Assembly: GCF_003991975.1 (NCBI RefSeq)
Contig: NZ_CP029822.1
Location: 1,364,001-1,428,000 of the forward strand
Direction: 5' to 3'
Length of the DNA: 64,000 nucleotides
Origin: Entomomonas moraniae
GTDB taxonomy: Bacteria; Pseudomonadota; Gammaproteobacteria; Pseudomonadales; Pseudomonadaceae
Part shown: piece after piece, positions 1 to 10,100 of the stretch
Numbering within the stretch: position 1 is the stretch's first letter
Layout: each line of letters begins with the position of its first letter
Notes under the pieces: generated by a model
Seen by the model: the letters and a program-made list of their open reading frames with translations, nothing else
The model's database searches: none
Told to the model about the DNA's origin: nothing
Translations under genes and position numbers: made by a program

Positions 1-35
1 TTAAAGCCATCTGTTTGCACAGCCACATAAATCAT
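1..35 (-). CDS. moaE: Molybdopterin synthase large subunit MoaE, N-terminal fragment (runs off the window)
   Basis: An ATG on the minus strand at 35-33 opens a frame that reads MIYVAVQTDGF and leaves the window at base 1. It starts one base downstream of the moaD stop codon, the usual moaD-moaE arrangement, and the short N-terminus with a beta-strand and an 'F' near residue 11 fits MoaE proteins. MoaE forms the heterotetramer with MoaD that puts two sulfurs onto cyclic pyranopterin monophosphate. Only 11 residues are visible, so the identity rests mainly on the position after moaD. Confidence 0.6.
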   Translation of the reverse strand, partial: MIYVAVQTDGF

Positions 36-36
36 A

Positions 37-285
37 CTAGCCTCCTGTGACAGGTGGCAATATAGCAATTTCATCACCATCATTTAACAAAACAGATTGA
101 TATATTATTTGCTGATTCACCACCAGCCTAAATATATTTTTATCAGATAATGTTTCGGCCCATAGCTCATCGCGTTTGCGCAAAACGGATAAAAGATCAT
201 CTGTACTACCGCTTTGCCAAACCAATTCCTCTTCACACAAGCTTAATGTGTCTTTAAATGAACCAAAATAACGAATTTTAATCAT
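37..285 (-). CDS. moaD: Molybdopterin synthase sulfur-carrier subunit MoaD
   Basis: This 82-residue ubiquitin-like protein ends in the diagnostic Gly-Gly (PPVTGG). That terminus is adenylated by MoeB and converted to a thiocarboxylate, which donates sulfur to precursor Z in the MoaD-MoaE complex. The DGDEIAILPPV stretch just before the tail is typical of MoaD. The length matches the family (about 81). Its partner moeB lies at 3.5-4.2 kb and moaC is transcribed divergently from 438, so three or four Moco steps are clustered around the nitrate reductase genes, which need bis-MGD. The ATG at 285-283 is the only sensible start. Confidence 0.93.
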   Translation of the reverse strand: MIKIRYFGSFKDTLSLCEEELVWQSGSTDDLLSVLRKRDELWAETLSDKNIFRLVVNQQIIYQSVLLNDGDEIAILPPVTGG

Positions 286-354
286 AATATTTACTGTACA
301 TAGCTATCTGTGGTGTTTAGCATACTGCTATACTGATCACTTAACAACTCCCCA

Positions 355-367
355 TTGATACTATCAA
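355..367. promoter_or_regulatory. FNR/ANR-like palindrome with a 3-base spacer between moaD and moaC
   Basis: The sequence TTGAT-ACT-ATCAA is a perfect FNR/ANR half-site pair, but its spacer is 3 bases instead of the canonical 4. It sits in the 152-bp divergent intergenic region, 71 bases upstream of the moaC start. Anaerobic control of Moco synthesis next to a nitrate reductase would make sense. The short spacer makes binding by a standard FNR dimer uncertain. Confidence 0.35.
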
Positions 368-437
368 ACTAGCTATATTGGTTAATTGTTACGCTTATTT
401 TGACATGCTAATTTTACAATTTTAATAGGAAAAGTCT

Positions 438-917
438 ATGACAAAGCTGACCCATTTTGATGATGCAGGCCAAGCACACATGGTCGATATCGCAGAAAAG
501 CAAGAAACAAAACGTCAAGCCATTGCCACTGGAACCATCCAACTATCGCCAGAAGCTTTTAAGTTACTAGGGCACAACGCCAGCAAAAAAGGTGATGTAC
601 TTGGCATAGCGAGAATTGCCGCTATACAGGGTGCTAAACAAACCTCTACACTAATACCTCTTTGTCACCCTTTGGCACTGACTAAAGTCAGCGTCGAATT
701 TGAACCTGATGAGGCCAGTTCATGCTTACATATACAAGTCACCACTGAAACAGTAGGAAAAACAGGAGTAGAAATGGAAGCTTTAACAGCGGTTTCAGCT
801 GGGCTTCTCACTGTTTACGATATGCTAAAAGCAGTAGATAAGAGCATGGAAATACACAATATACGCCTACTAAAAAAACAAGGTGGTAAAAGTGGTTTAT
901 GGCAAGCCAACACATAA
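438..917 (+). CDS. moaC: Cyclic pyranopterin monophosphate synthase MoaC
   Basis: A 159-residue protein, the normal MoaC length. MoaC converts the MoaA product 3',8-cyclo-dihydro-GTP into cyclic pyranopterin monophosphate, the first committed Moco intermediate. The conserved LIPLCHPL loop (C76, H77), the [11 protein letters not shown] segment from about residue 110, the active-site aspartate near residue 128 in YDMLKAVDK, and the C-terminal KKQGGKSG motif are all present. It starts with ATG after an AGGAAAAG ribosome-binding site. The 3' end overlaps narX by 35 bases, which suggests translational coupling of cofactor synthesis to nitrate sensing, an unusual pairing. No moaA is visible in this window. 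Confidence 0.96.
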   Translation: MTKLTHFDDAGQAHMVDIAEKQETKRQAIATGTIQLSPEAFKLLGHNASKKGDVLGIARIAAIQGAKQTSTLIPLCHPLALTKVSVEFEPDEASSCLHIQVTTETVGKTGVEMEALTAVSAGLLTVYDMLKAVDKSMEIHNIRLLKKQGGKSGLWQANT

Positions 918-2829
918 TTTAATAGAAAGTACCTCAAGGAAACATAGCCTCTCGACTAAACTGCTTGTTTCTGTCATTTTATGGGTCGTTGGTGCACTCA
1001 TAGTGACAGGATATGCATTGGCTTTTTTATGGCAGCTCGAAAGCGGTGGTATTGCTATCAACCAAGCGGGGAGCTTAAGAATGCGCGTTTATCACATGGT
1101 CGTCATTTTGGAGCAACCAAATAATCAAGCGCAACTACAACAAGAAAAAGAACATTTTTCTTATATATTACATAACCTTAAAATGACTGACAGCAGTACT
1201 CTTTTACTTTCTCAGTCCCCTGCAATTGAATCGCAAATTTTACAAGTTAATCAGAGTTGGACACAGCAAATCTTACCGCTTATTGATGAATTGAGCCAAA
1301 CACACCAAAAAATTTCATCAGAGGAACTAAAGACCATAGATCAATTTGTTAATGATATTGACAAACTTGTTAAATTGATGGAAACAAAAAATACACAACA
1401 CATTTCTTGGCTACGCTTTATACAGAGTATTCTAATCATCATGGTTGTGTTTTCAGCCTTTACTGCTATTTATTTATTATATCGATTAGTAATCGCACCT
1501 CTTGTGATATTACAAGAAGGAATTACACAACTCAGCCTAGGTAATCTCTCAAAACGTATTACACTAGCCAGAAAAGATGAGTTTGGTGTTGTCTCTATCG
1601 GCTTTAATGAGATGGCGAAAAATTTAGAAGATCTCTACAACAATTTAGAGCAAAAAGTCAGTGAAAAAACAGCAGAACTAGAAAAAAATAACCACGAATT
1701 ATCATCACTTTATAGTATGAGCTCATTTCTACATGAGTCTCACACCGAAGAGGTCATGACAAAAGGCTTTTTGAAACACATTATTAATATCAGTCGAGCC
1801 AATGCGGGCAGTATTAGATTATTAGATAAAACTAATAATCGCTTAAACTACGTAGCCAGCCTAGGGTTACCTGATGAACTATTCACCACCCCTGAGTGCA
1901 GCTCAATCAATGGCTGCTTCTGTGGAACGATAGCCACACAAGAAAGCAATAATGCAACAGCCATTAACTTATCAGCAAATGCATCAAATGTAACCTACTG
2001 TATTAAAAAACTATTTGAACACCTTATTGTTTTTCACATCAAACATAATAACAATAGCATAGGTGTCATGACGTTATATTATAAAGATCCTCAGGCTATA
2101 TTATCCCCCCAAACAACCCATTTAATTGAGATCCTAACCGATCAATTAGCAGTAGCATTAGAAAACCAACAGCTTGTCTTAAGTGATAAGCATCTAGCCG
2201 TTATGGAAGAACGAAACCTTATGGCTCAAGGCTTACACGACAGTATTGCGCAGTCATTATCTTTTTTAAACCTACAAGTACAAATGCTACAAACAGCATT
2301 AGCTCATAATGAAACAAAACAAATAGAGCAAACCGTTAACTTTATTCAACAAGGTATTCAAGAGTGCTATGATGATGTACGAGAACTTTTACTAAACTTT
2401 AGAGTACGCCTCGATAAAAAAGAAACCTTTAGAGATGTTGTTCAAAAGCTTTTAGATCGTTTCAAGACGCAAACGAAAATAGACGTTAATATTAACCGTT
2501 CCGGTAATGGCCCTTCTCTAAATCAAGAACAAGAACTGCAAGTTATTTTCATTTTACAAGAAGCACTGTCGAATATCCGAAAACATGCACAATGCACTGA
2601 AGTTAATCTTAATATCATCTATGATGATTATTTCGCAATGTCTATTTCTGATAACGGTTGTGGTTTTGAAAAAGAAGAAATAGAGAAAAAGAAAACTCGC
2701 CATGTGGGGCTTTCCATCATGTCAGAACGTGCAGCGCAAATTTCAGCGACAATTGATATAAGCTCTGAGCTTAATCGTGGAACAACCATTCTGTTAACTA
2801 TTCCAAAAGAACAACGAGGCGTTTTATGA
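883..2829 (+). CDS. narX: Nitrate/nitrite sensor histidine kinase NarX-like
   Basis: A 648-residue membrane kinase. TM1 spans about residues 27-50, and the ligand-binding P-box follows directly ([14 protein letters not shown]), closely resembling the E. coli NarX/NarQ P-box. TM2 lies near residues 180-202, then a HAMP domain, a coiled coil, and a GAF-like central module with several cysteines ([10 protein letters not shown]). A HisKA_3 box follows with the phospho-acceptor H452 ([10 protein letters not shown]), and then an HATPase_c domain (N-box [15 protein letters not shown]). It senses periplasmic nitrate and should phosphorylate the downstream NarL. The start is GTG inside moaC; no ATG precedes TM1, so GTG 883 or GTG 892 must be used. 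It overlaps narL by four bases (ATGA). Confidence 0.93.
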   Translation: MVKVVYGKPTHNLIESTSRKHSLSTKLLVSVILWVVGALIVTGYALAFLWQLESGGIAINQAGSLRMRVYHMVVILEQPNNQAQLQQEKEHFSYILHNLKMTDSSTLLLSQSPAIESQILQVNQSWTQQILPLIDELSQTHQKISSEELKTIDQFVNDIDKLVKLMETKNTQHISWLRFIQSILIIMVVFSAFTAIYLLYRLVIAPLVILQEGITQLSLGNLSKRITLARKDEFGVVSIGFNEMAKNLEDLYNNLEQKVSEKTAELEKNNHELSSLYSMSSFLHESHTEEVMTKGFLKHIINISRANAGSIRLLDKTNNRLNYVASLGLPDELFTTPECSSINGCFCGTIATQESNNATAINLSANASNVTYCIKKLFEHLIVFHIKHNNNSIGVMTLYYKDPQAILSPQTTHLIEILTDQLAVALENQQLVLSDKHLAVMEERNLMAQGLHDSIAQSLSFLNLQVQMLQTALAHNETKQIEQTVNFIQQGIQECYDDVRELLLNFRVRLDKKETFRDVVQKLLDRFKTQTKIDVNINRSGNGPSLNQEQELQVIFILQEALSNIRKHAQCTEVNLNIIYDDYFAMSISDNGCGFEKEEIEKKKTRHVGLSIMSERAAQISATIDISSELNRGTTILLTIPKEQRGVL

Positions 2830-3485
2830 CCGCATCTAAAATTAAAATTTTACTGATCGATGACCATACTTTATTTCGTAGTGGCCTCCGTTTTTTATTG
2901 GAAACTCAAGATGATTTTGAAATCATTGGAGAAGCATCCGATGGGTTGGAAGGTATAAAACTTGCAGAATCTATTCATCCCGATGTCGTCTTACTCGATC
3001 TTGATATGCCAACTATGGGCGGACGAGAAGCTTTACCACAACTGCTTAGCACGCAACCAGAACTTGCTGTACTTATTCTTACCGTATCAGAAAATACCAA
3101 TGACTTAACAGAGTGTATGCGTATCGGCGCTAGAGGCTATTTATTAAAAAACATTAATACTGATTTTTTATTAAACAGTATTCGTAAAGCCGTGGATGGT
3201 GATAGCGTACTTTCTCCTGAAATGACCACAAAGCTAGTCAACCAGCTACGCGCCCCGATAGTGCCAGAAAATCATGATGCACTTTATGAGACACTTACCC
3301 CCAGAGAGAAAGAAACATTAACATGGCTAACTAAGGGGGTGAGTAATAAAGAAATTGCTAGGGCTCTGGATTTAACAGAAAGCACAGTCAAAGTACATGT
3401 TCAGAATTTATTACGAAAACTCAACCTTCACAGCCGTGTACAAGCAGCCGTTTATGCGATTGAACACGGTTTAGATAAAGAATAA
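2826..3485 (+). CDS. narL: Nitrate/nitrite response regulator NarL
   Basis: A 219-residue NarL/FixJ-type regulator. The receiver domain occupies residues 1 to about 125, with acidic residues near D15/D16 (LIDDHT), the phospho-acceptor D58 (LLDLDMP) and the K near residue 109 (YLLKN). A LuxR-type helix-turn-helix follows at about 150-215 (LTPREKETLTWLTKG...NKEIARALDLTESTVKVHV). It is translationally coupled to narX through an ATGA overlap, and is the expected nitrate-responsive activator of the nar operon that starts near 4.4 kb. Its stop codon abuts the stop codon of the convergent moeB with no bases between, so no intrinsic terminator separates the two genes. Confidence 0.95.
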   Translation: MTASKIKILLIDDHTLFRSGLRFLLETQDDFEIIGEASDGLEGIKLAESIHPDVVLLDLDMPTMGGREALPQLLSTQPELAVLILTVSENTNDLTECMRIGARGYLLKNINTDFLLNSIRKAVDGDSVLSPEMTTKLVNQLRAPIVPENHDALYETLTPREKETLTWLTKGVSNKEIARALDLTESTVKVHVQNLLRKLNLHSRVQAAVYAIEHGLDKE

Positions 3486-4235
3486 CTAGTGTGATTTACC
3501 ACAAACATGGCAGGCAGGATTACGCGTAAATTTAACAGGATAAAACTGTGAATGGTAAGCATCATAATTTAAAAGTGTGCCGATGGCAGTCTTTCCCGTT
3601 TCCGCAATTAGCTTTAATGCTTCAGCCGCTTGCATAGAACCAATGATCCCGACCAAGGGAGCAAAAACACCCGAAGTCGTACAAGTCTCCTGTTCTATAT
3701 CATCTCCATCAAATAGACAAGCATAACAAGGTGAATTAGATTGCCGCGGATCAAAGACACTCAACTGCCCATCAAAGCGAATTGCTGAGCCAAAAACCAA
3801 TGGAGTCTTTGTGATCACAGAGGCTTTATTGATTGCTTTACGTGTTAAAAAATTATCTGTACAGTCAACAATCACATGATGAGCACGCGACAAAGCTATC
3901 AAATCATCCAACGCTACACGCTGGACTAATGTATCAACCTTTACCTCTTTGTTTTGCTGCGTAATATGCTGTGCCATCACTTCTGCTTTAAACAAACCAA
4001 TATCTTGCTCATTATAATGGGTTTGTCGTTGTAGATTAGAAGACTCTATTTTATCGTGATCAACAATAGTTAACTGACCGACTCCGGATGCCGCTAACAA
4101 AGGAATAACCGCGCTTCCTAACCCACCACAACCAATAACCAAAACCTTACTATTAAGTATTTTTTGCTGACCTTGTATATCTAACTGTGGTAATAAAATA
4201 TGGCGGCTGTACCGTAATAATTGCTGATCATTCAT
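3486..4235 (-). CDS. moeB: Molybdopterin-synthase adenylyltransferase MoeB
   Basis: A 249-residue HesA/MoeB/ThiF (E1-like) enzyme that adenylates the C-terminal glycine of MoaD using ATP so that it can be sulfurated. It carries the nucleotide-binding GCGGLGS motif near residue 35, the SSNLQRQ segment, the DCTDNFLTRKAIN region, and the two CxxC zinc pairs (CYACL near 172 and CHVCG at the C-terminus). Length and layout match MoeB rather than ThiF; ThiF remains a possible alternative in genomes with only one copy. Its location between narL and the nar operon, with moaD nearby, supports a role in Moco synthesis. Confidence 0.92.
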   Translation of the reverse strand: MNDQQLLRYSRHILLPQLDIQGQQKILNSKVLVIGCGGLGSAVIPLLAASGVGQLTIVDHDKIESSNLQRQTHYNEQDIGLFKAEVMAQHITQQNKEVKVDTLVQRVALDDLIALSRAHHVIVDCTDNFLTRKAINKASVITKTPLVFGSAIRFDGQLSVFDPRQSNSPCYACLFDGDDIEQETCTTSGVFAPLVGIIGSMQAAEALKLIAETGKTAIGTLLNYDAYHSQFYPVKFTRNPACHVCGKSH

Positions 4236-4350
4236 AAAACAATTCTCTTGTTCGCTATTTTTATAATTTACTCAAAAAAAACTGAAATGGCTACTTTTAA
4301 TAAGACTCACCGACAACTAAGCCAAAATAACTAGATACCACATAAACCTA

Positions 4351-4364
4351 ATGATCTAAACCAA
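4351..4364 (+). promoter_or_regulatory. Candidate FNR/ANR box upstream of narK1
   Basis: The bases ATGAT-CTAA-ACCAA match 8 of the 10 defined positions of TTGAT-N4-ATCAA with the correct 4-base spacer. The centre lies about 87 bases before the preferred narK1 ATG (4444), which allows a class II FNR promoter with a 5' leader of some 40 bases, and a TTTAAT -10-like hexamer occurs at 4394-4399. nar operons are commonly activated by FNR/ANR plus NarL, so the position is sensible. A two-mismatch site in AT-rich DNA could still be chance. Confidence 0.4.
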
Positions 4365-4443
4365 CTGAGCTTCTGACCAATTGGAAATAACGCTTTAATC
4401 ACTTAATGTGTACAAAGTAAATTTTAATATCCGGTGGTTTCAT

Positions 4444-5706
4444 ATGATAAGAGAAAGTTACAAACCTTACGCAGTTCTTACCTCAAGCACGATAGCATTT
4501 ACCGTCTGCTTTATGATTTGGATGATGTTTGCGGTTATTGGTGTTCCCCTTCAAAAACAACTTAATCTCACAGAAACCCAGTTCGGTATTTTAACAGCAT
4601 TACCTGTTCTGTCAGGTTCTCTTATTCGTGTTCCACTTGGAATATGGACAGATCGTTTTGGTGGAAGAATCGTTTTTTTCATTTTAATGATGAGTTGTGT
4701 TATTCCCATTTTCTTACTGCAATATGCAACCGCTTATTGGCAATTATTGGTCATTGGTTTATTTGTGGGTTTAGCGGGTGGTTCGTTTTCTGTAGGAACT
4801 CCCTATGTTGCCCGTTGGTTCACAAGTAAACGCCAAGGCCTCGCCATGGGAATTTTTGGTGCAGGTAACGCAGGCGCAGCGGTTAATAAATTAATCGCCC
4901 CCACGATAGTGGCTTTTTGGGGTTGGCAAATGGTTGCCAATGTGTATGCCATTGTTATGCTAGTTACTGCGATGTTATTTTTTACTTTTAGTTACAGTAA
5001 ACCTGAGCATATTGTTCCTTCTACCATTACTTTAAAACAACAATTAGCTATGATGAAAAACCCAGCAGTTTTACGTTATTGCCAATATTATTCTGTTGTT
5101 TTTGGAGGCTATGTAGGTTTATCACTATGGATGGTTCACTACTACGTTGCCGAATATGGTTTTAGCTTAACTACAGCCGCATTTTTAGCTGCTTGTTTCT
5201 CTTTACCTGGCGGTGTATTACGAGCATTTGGTGGTTGGTTATCCGATAAATACGGTGCTTATAAAATTACTTGGTCTGTTATGTGGGTTTGCTTAGTTGT
5301 ATTTTTTATTCTCTCCTACCCTCAAACCAAAATGCTGATTACCACCGTAACACCAGAACAACCATTAAGCTTGAATATTGGTATTAATGCATTTTGGTTT
5401 ACGGTACTGCTTTTCTTTGCAGGGATTGCAATGGCCATCGGAAAGGCATCTGTTTTTAAATTTATCTCTGATGAGTTTCCTGAAAATATCGGCACAGTAT
5501 CTGGTGTTGTTGGTCTTGCAGGTGGGCTAGGTGGTTTCCTACTCCCTATCATGTTTGGCGCTCTAGTTGATTTAACAGGTATTCGCTCTACTTCTTTTAT
5601 GCTGCTCTTTGGAGCGGTGGTTGTCAGTTTAATCTGGATGCATTTCTCATTTAAAGCAATGCAAATTGAAAACATACAAAAAGCTCAAAATTTAGCTAAC
5701 AAATAG
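4444..5706 (+). CDS. narK: Nitrate transporter NarK1 (MFS)
   Basis: A 12-helix major facilitator of the nitrate/nitrite porter family, about 420 residues from ATG 4444; an upstream in-frame GTG at 4408 would give 432. I prefer ATG 4444 because GTG 4408 would leave almost no leader behind the candidate FNR box. Family marks are FAVIGVPLQKQLNLTE, the RVPLGIWTDRFGGR loop between helices 2 and 3, and the nitrate-signature glycine-rich segments GLAGGSFSVGTPYVARWF and GVVGLAGGLGGFLLP. It is followed after 10 bases by a second porter. Pairs of this kind in pseudomonads act as a nitrate/proton symporter (type I) and a nitrate/nitrite antiporter (type II); this shorter one fits type I by position. Confidence 0.92.
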   Translation: MIRESYKPYAVLTSSTIAFTVCFMIWMMFAVIGVPLQKQLNLTETQFGILTALPVLSGSLIRVPLGIWTDRFGGRIVFFILMMSCVIPIFLLQYATAYWQLLVIGLFVGLAGGSFSVGTPYVARWFTSKRQGLAMGIFGAGNAGAAVNKLIAPTIVAFWGWQMVANVYAIVMLVTAMLFFTFSYSKPEHIVPSTITLKQQLAMMKNPAVLRYCQYYSVVFGGYVGLSLWMVHYYVAEYGFSLTTAAFLAACFSLPGGVLRAFGGWLSDKYGAYKITWSVMWVCLVVFFILSYPQTKMLITTVTPEQPLSLNIGINAFWFTVLLFFAGIAMAIGKASVFKFISDEFPENIGTVSGVVGLAGGLGGFLLPIMFGALVDLTGIRSTSFMLLFGAVVVSLIWMHFSFKAMQIENIQKAQNLANK

Positions 5707-5716
5707 GAAATATAAA

Positions 5717-7099
5717 ATGTCTAAACTACTTAAAGAATGGACACCTGAAGATCCAAAGTTTTGGAAAGAACAGGGCCGTTCAATTGCTAGGAGAAATCTA
5801 TGGATTTCTATACCTGGGTTATTATTAGCCTTCGTTGTCTGGCAATTATGGAGTGTTGTTGTTGTTTACTTGCCACGAGTAGGTTTTAACTATACTCCTA
5901 ATGAACTGATGTGGTTAACTGCTCTACCAGCTTTATCAGGTGCAACACTACGAATTTTTTACTCATTTATGGTACCTATTTTTGGCGGTAGACGTTGGAC
6001 TGCTATATCAACTGCAACTCTGTTGATTCCTACTATTGGGCTGGGTATTTGCATTCAAGATCCAACCACAAGTTTTACCACGATGGCGATCTTAGCGCTA
6101 CTATGTGGTTTTGGTGGTGCAAACTTTAGCTCATCCATGGCTAATATTGGTTATTTTTTCCCAAAGGCAGAAAAAGGCAGTGCAACAGGATTAAATGCAG
6201 GGTTAGGTAATCTAGGTGTATCGGCGGTACAATTTATCGTGCCTCTTGTTGTTGGTGTTGGGATTTTTGGGGCATTGGGTGGCCTACCTCAAACATGGAC
6301 ACACGACAATCAAACCACTTCATTATGGTTACAAAATGCGGGCTATATTTGGGTTCCTTTTATTGCCTTAGTGGTTGTTTTTGCTTGGTTTGGAATGAAT
6401 GATATTGCTTCTGCAAAAGCGTCACTGTCAGATCAATTCACTATTTTCAAACGTAAACATAACTGGATTATGTGCTGGCTGTATGTAGGTACATTTGGAT
6501 CATTTATTGGTTTTTCTGCCGCATTACCATTACTAATTAAACATGAATTTCCTACAGTTAATCCGCTAACCTATGCATTTATAGGCCCATTATTAGGTTC
6601 TATATTCCGTGTATTAGGTGGAATACTTTCTGATAAAATAGGCGGTGCAAGGGTTACACAATGGAGCTTTGTAGCCATGATTCTTTGTGTTTTTTCTATT
6701 CTTTATTTTCTACCAGAAAAAGGCCAAGGAGGTAGTTTTGCAGGTTTTTTAATTAGCTTCTTAGTACTTTTTGTTTTTGTTGGTCTTGGTAATGGATCTA
6801 CCTTTGCTCAAGTGCCTAATATTTTTATCCAATTTCACAAACGCATAGCAAAAGGTAAAGACGAAGAAGCACAAAAACACGCAATGCTTAATGCAAACAA
6901 AGAATCTGGTGCAGTACTAGGCTTTATTGGTGCCATAGGTGGGTATGGCGGTTTTATTGTTCCTAGAATTAATGGGATATCTATTGACCTAACAGGTTCT
7001 ATTACCTTAGCGTTTTATTACTTTATTGCTTTCTACATTACTTGTGTATTGGTCAACTGGTGGTTCTACGCTCGTAAAAATGCAGAAGCGCCATGTTAA
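5717..7099 (+). CDS. narK: Nitrate/nitrite antiporter NarK2 (MFS)
   Basis: A 460-residue MFS protein with the longer hydrophilic N-terminus (WTPEDPKFWKEQGR) typical of type II NarK proteins, which exchange nitrate for nitrite. The nitrate-signature segments are visible as GFGGANFSSSMANIGYFFPK in helix 5 and GFIGAIGGYGGFIVP in helix 11. A substrate-binding arginine is expected in helix 2 (TLRIFYS). It lies 10 bases downstream of narK1 and 46 bases upstream of narG with a clear AGGAG ribosome-binding site in that gap, so it is part of the narK1K2GHJI operon and supplies the cytoplasmic NarG active site. Confidence 0.93.
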   Translation: MSKLLKEWTPEDPKFWKEQGRSIARRNLWISIPGLLLAFVVWQLWSVVVVYLPRVGFNYTPNELMWLTALPALSGATLRIFYSFMVPIFGGRRWTAISTATLLIPTIGLGICIQDPTTSFTTMAILALLCGFGGANFSSSMANIGYFFPKAEKGSATGLNAGLGNLGVSAVQFIVPLVVGVGIFGALGGLPQTWTHDNQTTSLWLQNAGYIWVPFIALVVVFAWFGMNDIASAKASLSDQFTIFKRKHNWIMCWLYVGTFGSFIGFSAALPLLIKHEFPTVNPLTYAFIGPLLGSIFRVLGGILSDKIGGARVTQWSFVAMILCVFSILYFLPEKGQGGSFAGFLISFLVLFVFVGLGNGSTFAQVPNIFIQFHKRIAKGKDEEAQKHAMLNANKESGAVLGFIGAIGGYGGFIVPRINGISIDLTGSITLAFYYFIAFYITCVLVNWWFYARKNAEAPC

Positions 7100-7145
7100 T
7101 AAAAGAACAAAATAGATTAAAAAAAATCCGTGATTAGGAGATATT

Positions 7146-10100
7146 ATGAGCCATTTACTTGATCGTTTAAATTTCTTTGGGAAGGTGAAAAGCACCTTCT
7201 CCGATGGCCATGGTGCTGTCGTTAAAGAAGATAGAAAATGGGAAGATGCTTACCGCCAACGTTGGCAACAAGATAAAATTGTTCGCTCAACCCATGGTGT
7301 TAACTGTACAGGTTCTTGCAGTTGGAAAGTTTATGTAAAAAATGGACTAATTACTTGGGAAACCCAACAAACAGATTACCCACGTACTCGTCCTGACCTA
7401 CCCAACCATGAACCTCGTGGTTGTCCTCGTGGCGCATCCTATAGTTGGTATGTTTACTCCGCACAACGGGTTAAATACCCTATGTTACGTGGGCAAATGG
7501 CTAAACTATGGCGCGAAGTTAGAAAAACTAAAGACCCAATTGCTGCTTGGGAATACATTAGCCAAACCCCAGAAATTGCAAAATCTTATAAGTCACGCCG
7601 TGGTCTTGGTGGTTTTGTTCGTTCAACATGGGATGAAGTAAACGAAATTATTGCTGCTGCTAATAATTTTACAGTTAAAAAATTTGGTCCTGACCGTGTT
7701 ATTGGATTCTCCCCTATTCCAGCCATGTCAATGATCAGCTATGCATCAGGTTCACGTTACCTTTCACTGATTGGTGGTGTACCACTTTCCTTCTACGATT
7801 GGTATTGTGACCTTCCTCCTGCAAGCCCTCAAGTATGGGGAGAACAAACAGACGTTGCCGAATCAGCAGACTGGTATAACTCAACTTATTTAATGGTTTG
7901 GGGCTCAAACGTTCCAATGACTCGTACCCCTGATGCACACTTCTATACTGAAGTTCGTTATAAAGGGACTAAAACCGTTGCTGTTTCCTCTGATTTTGGT
8001 GAAATGGCCAAATTTGGTGATATCTGGTTAGCACCAAAGCAAGGAACTGATGCTGCACTGGCCATGGCAATGGGACATGTAATTTTTAAAGAGTTCCATT
8101 TAGATAACCCATCACAATACTTTACTGATTATTGCCGTCAATACACTGACATGCCAATGCTTGTTATGTTAAAAGAAAAAGATGGCAAATATATTCCTGA
8201 TTATTTCTTACGAGCTAGTCATTTAGCCAACAACCTCAATGAACAAAACAACCCTGATTGGAAAACATTGGTTATTGATGAAAAAACAGGCAATATTACA
8301 GCACCAAAAGGGTCTATTGGTTTCCGCTGGGGCGAGTCTGGTAAATGGAACTTACTTGAACAAGATGCTAACGGCCAAGCCATTCAAGCACAGCTTTCTT
8401 TACTCAATAAGCGCGATCAAGAAACACCGGTTGCTTTTAGTTACTTTGCTGGCGATCAGCATAGTGAAGAAGTTATCCGCAATGTACCGACCAAAACCAT
8501 TACTTTAGCCGATGGCACTCAAGCTGTTGTTACGACCGTATTTGATTTAATGGCAGCCAATTATGGTATTGACCGTGGTTTGGGCGGTGGAAATGTTGCT
8601 AAAGACTATATGGATGACATTCCCTACACCCCTAAGTGGCAACAAAAGCACACAGGTGTAAAACCAGAAATGGTTATTCAAGTCGCTCGTGAATTTGCCA
8701 ACAATGCCGACAAAACTCATGGTAAGAGCATGGTCATCGTCGGTGCTGCATTAAACCACTGGTATCACATGGATATGACTTATCGTGGCATCATTAACAT
8801 GCTGATGATGTGTGGTTGTATTGGACAAAGTGGTGGTGGTTGGGCGCACTATGTAGGGCAAGAAAAATTACGCCCTCAAACAGGTTGGGCTCCTCTAGCA
8901 TTTGGTTTAGATTGGCAACGCCCTGCTCGCCAAATGAATGGAACATCTTTCTTCTATGCACACACCAGCCAATGGCGCCATGAAAAACTAGGGGTTAATG
9001 AGATTCTTGCGCCTAATGCTGACAGTGAACTTACCAAAATGTCACTGATTGATTTCAATGCAAAATCTGAGCGCATGGGATGGTTACCCTCAGCACCACA
9101 ACTGGCCACTAACCCATTGGAAATAACAAAACAAGCAGCAGAAAAAGGCCAAGATGCTGTTCAGTATGCTGTAGATGGTTTGAAAGATGGCTCATTAGAT
9201 ATGTCCTGTAATGATCCAGATAACCCTGCCAACTTCCCCCGTAATATGTTTGTATGGCGTTCTAATATTTTAGGTTCATCTGGTAAAGGGCACGAATATT
9301 TCTTAAAATACCTCTTAGGAACACAAAATGCTTTAATCAGTAATGAAGAAGACGGCATTAAACCTAAAGAAATTAAGGTTCGCCCTGCGGCTGAAGGCAA
9401 ACTTGACTTACTCGTTGTTTTAGATTTCCGCATGTCTACTACCTGCTTATATGCAGATATCGTACTACCTACAGCAACATGGTATGAAAAAGACGATTTA
9501 AACACCTCAGACATGCATCCTTTCATCCATCCATTAAGTGAAGCTGTACAACCTTTGTGGCAAAGCAAAAGCGATTGGGAAATCTACAAAGGTATTGCTA
9601 AGAAATTTTCTGAGTTAGGTAAAGATTACCTAGGGGTTCAAAAAGACTTAGTGTTAACTCCTTTAATGCACGATACACCTCAAGAACTTGGTCAAGCATT
9701 TGATGCTAAAGACTGGAAACATGGCGAATGTGACCCTATCCCTGGAAAAACCATGCCTGCCATGACCGTTGTCGAGCGTGATTATGGTGCGATTTATGAT
9801 AAGTTCACCTCTATTGGCCCATTACTTGAAAAATTAGGTAATGGTGGTAAAGGGATTAATTGGGAGACTAAGCACGAAGTTGATGTACTGCGTGGCCTCA
9901 ATCATACAGTTACTGACGGTACCGCCAAAGGCCAGCCAAAACTCAATACAGCCATTGACGCAGCTGAAATGATTTTAACTTTAGCACCTGAAACTAATGG
10001 TCACATTGCGGTTAAAGCATGGGGGGCATTGTCGAAAATTACAGGGCTTGATCATACTCACTTAGCTAAACCACGTGAACATGACACAATTCGCTTTAGA

